Below, piece after piece: positions 53,580-63,717 of a stretch of 64,000 nt of DNA. The stretch spans positions 394,078 through 458,077 of the forward strand of contig JAWLBA010000001.1 of the NCBI GenBank assembly GCA_041395165.1, given 5' to 3'. The position numbers were made by a program, and so were the translations under genes. Each line of letters begins with the position of its first letter. The stretch's first letter is position 1. Origin of the DNA: JAIBCM01 sp041395165 (GTDB lineage: Bacteria > Verrucomicrobiota > Verrucomicrobiia > JADLBR01 > JAIBCM01). A model generated the notes under the pieces. It saw only the letters and a program-made list of their open reading frames with translations. It ran no database searches and was not told the DNA's origin.

Positions 53580-54311
53580 ATGATTCGATCTTTTCTTGTT
53601 GTTTTATTTTTTATTTCTCAACCTAATTTTAGTTTTTCGGCTCAACGAACTGATCCAGTTTTGATTCTTTCCGTTTTGACCGATAGCACCAAATTGGCCA
53701 CGTTGGGGGAACGAGGTGCCAATCCTAGAATTAATAAGGCGATGTATTGGTTGTGGTATGCGCAACAACAAGGTCTTTCCCCTAAGGAGGTGATTGATCG
53801 AGCTTTGTTAATGAATCATACACCTCAGGTGAAGGCGATTTTGATTGAAGAGGCTTTGTTGCATAATTGGTTTACTGCGAATGAGTGGGGGCTTTTTTTA
53901 ACGACCAATAATTTGCAATCATTGCGACGTGGAGGATCAGCCAAGGTTATGAAGGGGCTTTATCAAGGGGAAACAACGGAAGTTGATCATATGATTCCGT
54001 TTGCGGTGGCGCCTGAGATCGGTAATGAAATTTTTAATTTAGAAATTTTACCGCGAACTTTAAATCGACAAAAAAGTGATTACGTAGGGGATATCCAGTT
54101 GGCTTATGCACGGCGACTTTTCTCGTTAAATTTGATTTCTCAAGAAACATTTTTAAAAGTTCAGAGAGCGCGTTACGAAATAGCGCCACCTTTTTTATTG
54201 CCACTACCGCTTGAGCAAATTTTAGATGAAGAGGATTTTGATGGTTTTTTCAGTATTTTTGATTTATCGAAGGATAAGAATAGGGGATTACCATCAGTAA
54301 TCTGTATTTAG
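53580..54311 (+). CDS. Exported HNH endonuclease-like protein
   Basis: The 243-residue protein has a signal peptide (residues 1-21, ending FSFSA) and an HNH-type core: VDHMIPFAVAPEIGNEIFNL and EILPRTLNRQKSD, with the Asp-His, Asn and His/Lys positions of the beta-beta-alpha metal fold. The rest is helical. An exported nuclease could act in nutrient scavenging or competition. The region 54312-54486 that follows has no gene that I see. Confidence 0.7.
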   Translation: MIRSFLVVLFFISQPNFSFSAQRTDPVLILSVLTDSTKLATLGERGANPRINKAMYWLWYAQQQGLSPKEVIDRALLMNHTPQVKAILIEEALLHNWFTANEWGLFLTTNNLQSLRRGGSAKVMKGLYQGETTEVDHMIPFAVAPEIGNEIFNLEILPRTLNRQKSDYVGDIQLAYARRLFSLNLISQETFLKVQRARYEIAPPFLLPLPLEQILDEEDFDGFFSIFDLSKDKNRGLPSVICI

Positions 54312-54486
54312 TGGGTATTGAAGGGATTATGGATAAGTCACCTTGTTGTCGCTGAGCAGAAAAAGACTAAGCGAATTCGCTATCAATTTTTCAATTTACT
54401 CTAAGCGAAAGGTGGGTTATATTAAAGTGCTATACTATTAATTCTCAAGTATCAATCGAAGGAGAAAAAGAGGAGAGGAATAATTT

Positions 54487-56746
54487 ATGAGAACAAAATT
54501 TCTTTGTTTGTTTGGGCCATTATTTTTGTATGATGATTTATGGAGAGTTGTCTTGGTCGGCGACGTTGAAATTAAATCAAGATTTTAATGGAAATTTTGG
54601 AGTCACGGAATCTAAATTTCTTTTTAACTCTACTGGTAATCGAGTAATTTACTCAGGAATTTTTGGACCAGATAATTTGAAGTTTATTTGCCATTTCGCC
54701 CAATGGCCAAAATCGAACACTTTTGAGCGAACCTTGGTTTTCATGGGAGGTGTGGAGCAGTTTTCGAATACATCGGATGGAAAATCAGTGATTTATCGTG
54801 CGGCGAAGTCTGGGATTAATCGAGTGGAATTATTTAGTGTTCCTGTAGAAGGTGGACTGGTTAAAAACTGAATGTAGATTTGGTTCCGGAATGGTTCTGA
54901 GACTGATTTTCAGATTGCTGGAGTAATATCATTTACTTAGCCGACGCTTTATTGGATGAGAAGTTTGAGCTTTTTAGTGTGCCGGTTAATGGGGTGCCTG
55001 CTGATAATTTAAAGCTTAATGCCGCATTAGGAGCGGCAGATGATGTTTTTCCTGGCTACAAATTATCACCTAGTCGAAATCATGTGGTGTTTCAGGCGAC
55101 TTCAGGGTTGGATATTAAGCTTTTTAGTTCACTTGTTAGACCGGAAACGGCTGGTGATGCTACAGTTTTGGATCCATTAGGTGATGCTTTGACATTTCAG
55201 GTAACTCTTAATGATAAGGTTGTATTAATTTCAAATCAAAATGGCTTACAAACTAAACTTTTCAGTATTCCTATAACAGGAGGAATATTAACTCAACTCA
55301 GTGGTAGTCTTGTGCCTGGAGGAAATGTTTCGAGTTTTCAAGTAACTCCTAATGGGGAACAAGTGGTTTATGTGGCGGATGCGATAACCGATAATGTTTT
55401 TGAGTTATTTCATGTTTCAATTGAAGGGGGCGCTGTTAAGAAATTAAATCAATCCTTGGTAGCGAATGGAAACGTTGCTGATCATTTAATAACACCTGAT
55501 GGTTCCAGAGTGGTTTATGTGGCAGATGCTTTGGTCAATGATGTTTTTGAGTTATTCAGTGTTCCTATAGAAGGAGGAGAGATTGTTAAGTTAAATCAAA
55601 ATCTTGTGCTAGGTGGAGATGTGAGTTCTGGCGATATAGTGATAACACCCGATGGAAGTCGTGTGGTTTATTTAGCAGATGCTATAGTTAATGATCAATT
55701 TGAGCTTTTCAGTGTGCCTGTAGCAGGAGGATCTCCTGTTCGCTTGAATCAGGATTTGGTATTAAGTGGTGATGTTGTGATGAGTTTTCAAGTTACGCCT
55801 GATAGCAGCCAGGTGGTTTTTATTGCTGATGCTCTAGCGAATGATGTTTTTGAGTTGTTTCATGTTCCAATAGCAGGAGGGGAAATGGCTCAGTTAAATG
55901 ATTCTTTAATAGCCAATGGTGATATTTTCGATTTTCAAATAAACTTCAATGGAAGTCGTGTTACTTATCGAGCGGATCAAGAGATTGATGGTAAGCGAGA
56001 GTTATATATTACCCTTTAGTGCCTTTGCTTTCTGATTATGATAATGATGGACAAAACGATATTTTAATTCGACAAGTTTCGTAAACTTAAAATTCTTTGC
56101 GCAAGACTTAAATAATACTAACCAAACTGTAGTTAAAACCATCAATGGCAAAGCCAAAGGGAGAATTATTTTTGGCCAACGATCTTAATCAAGACGGCAA
56201 ACCGGATTTAGTTATTAAAAGAGGAGGTAAATTAACAGTCAGTAGTGTTAGTGACAACTTGAGTTTGGAACAAACCGCTATTGCTCTCCCTAATCTTCCT
56301 AAGAAAGAAAGGTTTTTGGCAAGTGGTCGACTTAAAGGATTTCCAGCTTATATTAGCGGCAGAAAAAGGAATATTCGGCTGTTTGTCGAAACCACGGAGG
56401 TGGCACAATTTCAGCTTCCCCAAAAAAGTAAGGTGTTGGGTATTGGATTGGTGAATCACATTCATCATCTCATTATTAGCCAAAAAGAAGGAAAGAAAAG
56501 AATGATTCAAGCTTTTCCTTTAATCGAAAGTGATGTGAAGCAGTTTACTTTTGGTGCGGAAGCCGTGAATTTGGGCGAATTGCCTAAAAACAGAAAGCCT
56601 TCAGCGTCATTGTATCGCCTCGGGATATTGGCGCTTATGCCGTTGCTAAATCTGGCAAAAACTTTTTCAATTTAGTGCTTCCCTTAAACAACACAGGCTT
56701 TATAATGGGAACTGGAATTAAAGGGAAATTTGTTGGCCCCAAATAA
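54487..56746 (+). pseudogene. Exported TolB-like beta-propeller surface protein, frameshifted
   Basis: An AGGAG site precedes the ATG at 54487. The frames give a signal peptide, then about eight 45-residue units with the pattern FELFSVPI-x-GG, LNQ-x-LV, GDV, TPDGSRVVYVADA, which match TolB/PD40-type propeller blades. The main intact block is 54952-56019. Indels occur near 54535, 54860, 54930, 56025, 56130 and 56660. The C-terminal part (FLANDLNQDGKPDLVIKRGG) is FG-GAP-like, as in the two surface proteins upstream, and ends KGKFVGPK. It may be decayed or poorly sequenced. Confidence 0.7.
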
Positions 56747-56783
56747 GCAAGTTTGGTTGTTTAATTTAAACTAAGGAAATATT

Positions 56784-57869
56784 ATGAAGTTTCTTCAAAG
56801 GAAAAGGCAAAAGCCTTTATGGTGTCTCATTGCGTTAATTAGTTTATTAAATATTCCTTTATCGCAAGCTGGAGACAGCAAGATGATGGAGTCTTATGAT
56901 TCAAAAACTATTCGAGCAGAAAGAAAGTTGAGAGATGATAATTGGCTATTGCCTTCAGTCGTTACCATTGGCGGAAAAGTTGGTGAACATCTGACCGATG
57001 GCATGATCGATTGGTTGGTTCCTTTTTATTCCGACAAACAAAATCTTTTCTTTTTTAACTCTACACTTCGAGGTAATGACAGTTCCGATGAGGTGATTAA
57101 TTTGGGACTAGGCTATCGTTACAAAGTTCCCGAGCGTGACATTATTTTAGGTATCAATAGCTACTACGATTATTTGGATACAAGATTTAACAATCATTAC
57201 GACCAATTTGGTGCGGGGGTTGAAATGTTAACTAAATGGGTTGATGCGCGCTTCAACTATTATTTGCCGAGCTACCAAATTGAAACAATAAGTCGTCGAT
57301 TCCATGATGGAGATATTCTAGAAAAGCTAGAAGCCCCTTTCGAAGGATTTGATACTGAGATTGGTTTCTTAGTGCCTTATCTAGATAAGTACACGGAACT
57401 TCGATTGTTTGCAGGATATTATAACTTTGATAACCGCATTGGCACGCGTTACGAAGGGCCCAAAGCACGCGTCGAATGGCGAGTTTTGCAAGGTGTGATT
57501 CTTGACTTTGAATATCACGAAGATGAAGGAATTAATGGAGGAAAATATGCCGCGGGCATGCGCATTTCTGCTCCTTTCAATTTGGAAAATCTTTTTACTG
57601 GCAAAAACCCGTTTGAAGGCATCGGCGAATTTTTCAAATTTGGACCGCGTGACTTTGAAGCACGACGCACTGAACAAGTTATGCGCTGGAATTGGTTTGA
57701 ACAAGAAAATCAAAATAGGATTCACAAAGAAAGAGATGGGCGTAGTCGCGGTGGTAGTGGTGGTCGCTTTGGTGGCGATAATGATTCCGGAGATTTTAAT
57801 CTCCTTCCTCCTACTTTGGAGCCTGGTAATCCTGGTGGTGGTAATCCGGGTAATCCTGTTCCAGGATAA
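56784..57869 (+). CDS. Inverse-autotransporter (intimin-type) beta-domain protein
   Basis: The 361-residue protein has a signal peptide (residues 10-30) and the IAT beta-barrel signatures LGYRYKVPERDIILGINSYY, DTRFNNHYDQFGAGVEMLTK and DFEYHEDEGINGGKYAAGM. In intimin and invasin this barrel anchors a C-terminal passenger, but here only a Gly/Pro/Asn-rich tail of about 60 residues follows (PTLEPGNPGGGNPGNP), so no adhesin domain is present. It lies after the surface-protein set, with an AAGGAA site before the ATG, and ends at a strong terminator. Confidence 0.85.
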   Translation: MKFLQRKRQKPLWCLIALISLLNIPLSQAGDSKMMESYDSKTIRAERKLRDDNWLLPSVVTIGGKVGEHLTDGMIDWLVPFYSDKQNLFFFNSTLRGNDSSDEVINLGLGYRYKVPERDIILGINSYYDYLDTRFNNHYDQFGAGVEMLTKWVDARFNYYLPSYQIETISRRFHDGDILEKLEAPFEGFDTEIGFLVPYLDKYTELRLFAGYYNFDNRIGTRYEGPKARVEWRVLQGVILDFEYHEDEGINGGKYAAGMRISAPFNLENLFTGKNPFEGIGEFFKFGPRDFEARRTEQVMRWNWFEQENQNRIHKERDGRSRGGSGGRFGGDNDSGDFNLLPPTLEPGNPGGGNPGNPVPG

Positions 57870-57897
57870 CCTTTCTTGGCTTAAATCGACTAAGAAA

Positions 57898-57930
57898 AAA
57901 AGAGCAATGGGGTAAAACCATTGCTCTTTT
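57898..57930. terminator. Rho-independent terminator, bidirectional
   Basis: A perfect 13-bp stem (AAAAGAGCAATGG with CCATTGCTCTTTT) has a 7-base loop. It lies between the convergent IAT-barrel gene and uvrB and can end both. Confidence 0.93.
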
Positions 57931-57943
57931 AGATTCTTTTAAC

Positions 57944-59989
57944 TTAATTTCGGTGTTGCTTCGATGATTTTTTAGTTTTTCGATAAGAAACTGATTGTTT
58001 TCCGGCTGTTAACATTTCTTCATAACCGCTGCCCTTTTGAATCTCTTGAATTTGGTCGCGTAAAAGCGCTGCTTTTTCAAATTCCAATTTAGCTGAAGCG
58101 GATTTCATCTGCTTTTCCAAATCTCGTAAAAATTCGACCAAATCAAAATCACTATCTTGATTGCCTAATATTGAAGCCTCCAATTCCTTACCGCGGAGTA
58201 GAGTTTGCAATGATTCCTGTTCTGCACGAATGACGCTGCGTGGCGTGATTTTGTGTTGCTTATTATAAGTAGCTTGTCTTTGGCGACGATTTTCATTGAC
58301 TTGAATGAGTTGTTGAATCGATTTCGTTATCACGTCGGCATAAAGGATCACTTCACCATTAATATGTCGTGCAGCGCGTCCAGCCGTTTGAATTAAAGAA
58401 GTGGCCGAGCGCAGGAATCCTTCCTTATCTGCATCTAAGATGGCGACTAACGAAACCTCCGGTAAATCAAGGCCTTCACGTAAAAGATTAATGCCAACGA
58501 GTACATCACAATTGCCTGCTCGCAATTGACGCAAGACTTCCACGCGTTCAATAGCATCAATTTCTGAATGCAAGTAACGCACTTTAATATCAAGTTGTTG
58601 AAGATAATCTGCTAAATCTTCTGCCGTACGTTTGGTCAAAGTGGTTACCAAAACTCGCTCTTTGCGTTCCACGCGGAGCTTGATTTGTTCCATGACATCA
58701 TCAATTTGACCCTTTAATGGTTTAATAATCACGGGAGGATCCATGAGTCCCGTAGGGCGAATAATTTGTTCCACTACCTTGCCTTGTGTGAGATTGAGCT
58801 CATAAGCCCCAGGTGTGGCTGAAACATAAAGAACTTGGTTGAGCGTGTTTGTGAATTCACCAAAATTCAATGGACGATTATCCAACGCGCTGGGAAGACG
58901 AAAACCGTGTTCAACTAACACCATTTTTCGCGAGCGATCACCTGCATACATGCCGCCAATTTGCGGAATTGTGGCATGGCTTTCATCGACAATAAGCAGA
59001 AAATCTTTCGGGAAAAAATCAAGCAACGTGTAAGGACGCGAGCCAGGAGGACGACCTGTTAAGTGGCGTGAGTAATTTTCAATGCCAGGACAAAACCCCA
59101 TCTCTTGAATCATTTCTAAATCATAATTAGTGCGTTGTCGCAAACGTTGTGCCTCAACTAACTTACTAGCGCTTTCCAGCTGAGTAATGCGTTCATCGAG
59201 CTCCTGTTGAATCGTGACAAGAGCATGCCGAATTTTTTCGTGAGGCGTTACAAACTGTTTCGCTGGCATAATGATGAACTTGGAATATTCTTCCAATGTA
59301 TTGCCGGTTAAAGGGTCAAAATGAGAAATTTTTTCTATTTCGTCGCCGAAAAATTCGATGCGTAATCCATTTTCTTGACTGGCTGGAAAAATTTCTACCA
59401 CATCCCCTCGCACTCGAAATTGGGCGCGTTGCGGAGCGACATCATTGCGTTGATATTGCATGTCGACTAACTGCGTTAAAACAAAATCTCGCGAAGTGCG
59501 AGTGCCCAGTTCCACGGGCAATACCATTTTAGAAAAATCTTCTGGAGATCCCAATCCATAAATGCAAGAAACACTCGCAACCACAACCACATCACGGCGC
59601 ATTAAAAGAGAGGCGGTAGCAGAAAGACGAAGTCGTTCAATTTCTTCATTAAGACTGGAATCTTTCTCAATATAAGTATCGGTGCGTGGAATATAAGCCT
59701 CGGGTTGATAGTAATCAAAATAGCTCACAAAATATTCCACGGCATTTTTAGGGAAAAATTGTTTGAACTCGCTATAAAGTTGGGCGGCCAAGGTTTTATT
59801 GTGAGAAAGCACTAAGGTTGGCCGTCCCAAATTTTGAATGACGTTGGCCATGGTAAACGTTTTTCCAGAGCCTGTAACACCCAAAAGCACCTGGTGCGCA
59901 TGCCCTTGCAAAAAACCTTGAGTCAATGCCTGAATGGCTTGAGGTTGATCTCCACAGGGAGCGTATTGAGAATTCAACTGAAACACCAT
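57944..59989 (-). CDS. uvrB: UvrABC excinuclease subunit B
   Basis: The 681-residue protein matches UvrB, the damage-verifying helicase of nucleotide excision repair. It has Walker A GVTGSGKTFTMAN, the YFDYYQPEAYIPRTDTYIEK hairpin that binds the lesion, VDESHATIPQ, GRAARHINGEVILYAD and the C-terminal UVR domain (SASAKLEFEKAALLRDQI) that meets UvrC. The ATG at 59989 has a GAGGAA site; a TTG at 60007 is less likely. It is divergent from sufC. Confidence 0.97.
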   Translation of the reverse strand: MVFQLNSQYAPCGDQPQAIQALTQGFLQGHAHQVLLGVTGSGKTFTMANVIQNLGRPTLVLSHNKTLAAQLYSEFKQFFPKNAVEYFVSYFDYYQPEAYIPRTDTYIEKDSSLNEEIERLRLSATASLLMRRDVVVVASVSCIYGLGSPEDFSKMVLPVELGTRTSRDFVLTQLVDMQYQRNDVAPQRAQFRVRGDVVEIFPASQENGLRIEFFGDEIEKISHFDPLTGNTLEEYSKFIIMPAKQFVTPHEKIRHALVTIQQELDERITQLESASKLVEAQRLRQRTNYDLEMIQEMGFCPGIENYSRHLTGRPPGSRPYTLLDFFPKDFLLIVDESHATIPQIGGMYAGDRSRKMVLVEHGFRLPSALDNRPLNFGEFTNTLNQVLYVSATPGAYELNLTQGKVVEQIIRPTGLMDPPVIIKPLKGQIDDVMEQIKLRVERKERVLVTTLTKRTAEDLADYLQQLDIKVRYLHSEIDAIERVEVLRQLRAGNCDVLVGINLLREGLDLPEVSLVAILDADKEGFLRSATSLIQTAGRAARHINGEVILYADVITKSIQQLIQVNENRRQRQATYNKQHKITPRSVIRAEQESLQTLLRGKELEASILGNQDSDFDLVEFLRDLEKQMKSASAKLEFEKAALLRDQIQEIQKGSGYEEMLTAGKQSVSYRKTKKSSKQHRN

Positions 59990-60097
59990 TTCCTCATTAT
60001 TTAGCAAGAAGTTAAGATTTGTCGATTGTGCTCCGAAAAAAAACTCTTATTTTCATCACTTGCCTGTTTTCCGATTTGCTTTTAGTATCCAGGCCGC

Positions 60098-60861
60098 ATG
60101 AGTACATTAGAAATTAAAGATCTCCATGCCAAAATTGAGAGCAAGAAATATTGAGGGGCCTTTCCTTAAAAGTGCCCAAGGGTGAAGTGCACGCTTTGAT
60201 GGGGCCAAACGGTTCAGGCAAGAGCACCTTGGCAAAAGTTTTGAGTGGACATCCTGATTATGAAGTAACCGCTGGAGAAGTGTTGTTGGATGGGAAGAAT
60301 ATTTTGGAAATGGAACCAGACGAGCGCGCTCGTGCCGGACTGTTTATGGCATTTCAATATCCCAGCGAAATTCCTGGTGTGACCATTGCTAATTTTTTGC
60401 GAGCGGCTTTGCAAGCGCGTTTGCCAGAGGGTGAAGAGATTGATGCGATTGAGTTTTACAATCGGTTGTATCAAAAAATGGATCTCTTAGAGATGGATCG
60501 TAAATTTACTTCGCGTGCCGTAAATGATGGATTTTCGGGTGGTGAAAAAAAACGCAATGAAATTCTTCAAATGGCGATGTTAGAACCAACTTATGCCGTT
60601 TTGGACGAAACAGATAGTGGTTTGGATATTGATGCGTTGCGAATTGTTGCAAAAGGAGTGAACACTTTAAGGGGACCTAATTTAGGAGTTTTAGTCATTA
60701 CCCATTATCAACGATTATTGGACTATATTGTGCCGGATCATGTGCATGTGTTGGTGCGAGGGCGGATCGTCAGAACGTGCAGCAAGGAGTTGGATTTGGA
60801 GTTTGAAAAGAAAGGTTACGACTGGCTTTTGAAAGAGTGCGGTGAGCTAGCCAGCACCTAG
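60098..60861 (+). CDS. sufC: Fe-S cluster assembly ATPase SufC, one-base frameshift near the start
   Basis: The ATG at 60098 opens MSTLEIKDLHAKIESK and then stops; one extra G after base 60145 restores EILRGLSLKVPKGEVHALMG, the normal SufC continuation. The ABC ATPase motifs are Walker A GPNGSGKST, signature FSGGEKKR and Walker B AVLDETDSGLD. SufC is the ATPase of the SufBCD scaffold. Because Suf is usually essential, the gap is probably a sequencing error. Confidence 0.95.
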
Positions 60862-60905
60862 CGAATTTCCTTTTTTTGCAGTATATTAAAGATTGAAAGA
60901 TAGTT

Positions 60906-62312
60906 ATGAGCGAAAAACCAGTGTTAGAAATTGAACGGGAGACAGGAAACTTCCATTATCCTGAGCGTCATCAGTATGATGCAGGAATTGGGCTAGGCGA
61001 ACAAACGATTCATTACATTTGCGATGTTAAAAAAGATCCTGAATGGTTGCGCGAGTTTCGCTTAAAAGCGCTGCAAACTTTTCAAAGTAAACCCCTCCCA
61101 ACCCATTGGGCGAGTCACGATTTAGACAATATTCATTTCGAAAAGATTCGTTATTATCTTGCTGCGGGTCAGCAACCCAAACGCAGTTGGGAAGAAGTGC
61201 CGGATGATATTAAAAAAACTTTCGAACGATTGGGCATTCCCGAAAAAGAACGAAAGTTTTTGGCTGGTGTCGAAGCGCAATTTGATAGCGAAGCGGCTTA
61301 TTCCAATGTGAAAGAAGAGTTAGCCAAAGAAGGTGTTATTTTTGTCGGAAGCACGGAAGGGCTTCATAAACATCCCGAAATTTTTAAAAAGTGGTTTGGT
61401 AAAGTTATTCCTACGGGTGACAATAAATTCAGCGCATTAAATAGTGCGGTCTTTAGTGGTGGTAGTTTTATTTATGTGCCGCCAGGTGTTAAGGTGAAAC
61501 ATCCCCTTCAAGCTTATTTTCGTATTAACGCTGAAAATTTTGGCCAATTTGAGCGCACGCTTATCATTGCAGACGAAGGAGCCGAAGTCACTTACATGGA
61601 AGGTTGCACCGCGCCCAAATTCGAAACAGCCACATTGCACAGTGCAGTCGTGGAATTGGTGGCGTTGCGCGGGGCAAAAATTCAATACATAACCGTTCAA
61701 AACTGGAGCGCGAATGTTTTTAATTTGGTGACAAAACGGGCTTTGGCACAGGAAGAAGCGGAAGTGAAATGGATTGATTGCAATATTGGCTCTCGTTTGA
61801 CGATGAAATATCCCGGAGTAGTTTTGAAAGGTCGAAAAGCGCGCGGCGAAGTGTTGAGTATTGCGCTAGCAAGTGATGGTCAGCATCAGGACACAGGCGC
61901 AAAAATGATTCATGCCGCTGACGAAACGACCAGCAATATTATTTCGAAAAGTATTAGCATTGGCACAGGGCGCGCTTCTTATCGCGGTTTAGTTTATATC
62001 CCGCAACATTTGAAAGGATGCAAAAACAATACCGAATGCGACGCTTTGCTCATTAACACCGAATCGCGGACCGATACTTATCCGGCTATCGTGGTTCGGG
62101 GCCAGGGAAATTCTGTGCAACATGAGGCTAGTGTAAGCAAAGTGAGCGCAGAACAGATTTTTTATATGCAGCAACGTGGTCTTTCTGAAGCACAAGCCAT
62201 GAGCTTGAGTGTGAACGGTTTTGTTAACGATCTCGTGAATCAATTTCCTTTAGAATACAGCGTGGAATTGAAGCGCTTGATTGATCTCGAGATGGAAGGC
62301 TCAGTGGGTTAA
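60906..62312 (+). CDS. sufB: Fe-S cluster assembly protein SufB
   Basis: The 468-residue protein has the SufB pattern: GVIFVGSTEGLHKHPEIFKK, NSAVFSGGSFIYVPPGVKV, AEVTYMEGCTAP, NWSANVFNLVTKRA and the C-terminal EASVSKVSAEQIFYMQQRGL. With SufC and SufD it forms the scaffold on which Fe-S clusters are built. It lies 44 bp after sufC. Confidence 0.97.
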   Translation: MSEKPVLEIERETGNFHYPERHQYDAGIGLGEQTIHYICDVKKDPEWLREFRLKALQTFQSKPLPTHWASHDLDNIHFEKIRYYLAAGQQPKRSWEEVPDDIKKTFERLGIPEKERKFLAGVEAQFDSEAAYSNVKEELAKEGVIFVGSTEGLHKHPEIFKKWFGKVIPTGDNKFSALNSAVFSGGSFIYVPPGVKVKHPLQAYFRINAENFGQFERTLIIADEGAEVTYMEGCTAPKFETATLHSAVVELVALRGAKIQYITVQNWSANVFNLVTKRALAQEEAEVKWIDCNIGSRLTMKYPGVVLKGRKARGEVLSIALASDGQHQDTGAKMIHAADETTSNIISKSISIGTGRASYRGLVYIPQHLKGCKNNTECDALLINTESRTDTYPAIVVRGQGNSVQHEASVSKVSAEQIFYMQQRGLSEAQAMSLSVNGFVNDLVNQFPLEYSVELKRLIDLEMEGSVG

Positions 62313-62337
62313 TTTTCTTTTAGCAAAATTTTACAAA

Positions 62338-63717
62338 ATGAATTCTATTATTAATGGCCCTCAAGTACTCAATTTCTCGCATTTGCCTTCCTCATGGCAG
62401 GCCAGACAAAAAGCGGCATGGGAAAAATATCAAAAAATTCCAATGCCGCATCGGAAAGATGAAGATTGGCGGTTTGCTAATATTCAATCCATTCAATTAG
62501 ACTCTTATCAAGATGGAGCGGCAACTTCAGAAGCCGAAAAGAAAGAAATTCTTAAGCAATCCCAAGTTTCTTTTCCTACTGCGGCTCGTCTTGTTTTTTC
62601 AAATGATGAAAAGGTGGCTTGTGACCTGATAAATTCTGATTTGGAGAAAAAGGGAGTAATTATTGAAACTGTTTCAGAGGCGATAAAGAACCATTCTTCG
62701 CTCATTGAAAATTATTTTTTGAAGCAACGAGTTGCTTTGGGCTCAGAAAAATTTACTGCGCTGCATGAGGCATTTTGTCGATCGGGCAGTGTGATTTATG
62801 TGCCTGCCGGAGTAGAAATTGAGCAGCCTATTGTTATTCATCAATGGTTAACCGGCAAAAATCAATCGGTGTTTCCGCACACGATGGTTGTGACCGAAGC
62901 TAACAGTAAAGTAACAGTTTTAGAAATCTGTCAATCTACCGAAGAACTTCCTGGTTTTGTGTGTAGCTACAATGATTTGGTAGCTAGGGAAGGTTCACGC
63001 TTAACTTATGTTTGCGTACAGCGTTGGAGCGAAAAAGTGTTGGCTTTTCATATGGGTGCGAGCACGGTGGAGCGTGATGCTTACGCAAAAACGTTAATGG
63101 TTAATTTTGGAACTGCATTTTCGCGCAATGAAAATCGATCGCGTTTGACTGCCCCGGGCGCTCAGAGTGAAATGTTAGCGATGTCGCTGGCGCATGAAAA
63201 TCAGGAGTTTGATCAGCGCACGTTGCAAGATCATTTAGCGCCCAGTGCATGGAGCGATTTGCTCTATAAAAACTCTTTGAATCACGGAGCTAAATCGATT
63301 TTTCAAGGATTAATTCGAGTGGAACCGGGAGCGAAGCAAACCGATGCTTATCAGACCAATCGTAATTTATTATTGAGCGGAGAAGCCGAAGCCGATTCCA
63401 TGCCGGGTTTGGAAATTTTAAATGATGACGTGAAATGTAGTCATGGCGCGACAACGGGTCAGGTGGAAGAAGAGTTACTTTTTTACATGCAAGCGCGTGG
63501 CATTCCCGAAAATCAAGCCAAACATTTGTTAGTGGTAGGTTTTTTGGAAGAAGTGGTAACGCGTTTAAATGAACCTGAAATTGCTAATTATTTGCACACT
63601 TTGATTGAAGAAAAATTTGAGCGTTCGGAAAAAATTGTTTGGCAAAAAAAAGCAGTTTCAAATTCTACGGCATCTAAAACGGAAGTGGATGTTAAAGCGT
63701 TGCAGGGAGCGGTATGA
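62338..63717 (+). CDS. sufD: Fe-S cluster assembly protein SufD
   Basis: The ATG at 62338 gives a 459-residue SufD-type protein: WRFANIQSIQLDSY, GSVIYVPAGVEIEQPIVIHQ, LLLSGEAEADSMPGLEILND and DVKCSHGATTGQVEEELLFY with the conserved Cys and His. The structure is the beta-helix partner of SufB. It starts 25 bp after sufB and overlaps the next gene by 4 bp. Confidence 0.96.
   Translation: MNSIINGPQVLNFSHLPSSWQARQKAAWEKYQKIPMPHRKDEDWRFANIQSIQLDSYQDGAATSEAEKKEILKQSQVSFPTAARLVFSNDEKVACDLINSDLEKKGVIIETVSEAIKNHSSLIENYFLKQRVALGSEKFTALHEAFCRSGSVIYVPAGVEIEQPIVIHQWLTGKNQSVFPHTMVVTEANSKVTVLEICQSTEELPGFVCSYNDLVAREGSRLTYVCVQRWSEKVLAFHMGASTVERDAYAKTLMVNFGTAFSRNENRSRLTAPGAQSEMLAMSLAHENQEFDQRTLQDHLAPSAWSDLLYKNSLNHGAKSIFQGLIRVEPGAKQTDAYQTNRNLLLSGEAEADSMPGLEILNDDVKCSHGATTGQVEEELLFYMQARGIPENQAKHLLVVGFLEEVVTRLNEPEIANYLHTLIEEKFERSEKIVWQKKAVSNSTASKTEVDVKALQGAV

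Noticed and set aside
57502..57915. Second frame in the IAT-barrel gene ending in a Val/Ala-rich tail
   Set aside because: It is a shadow frame of the barrel and its Gly-rich tail.
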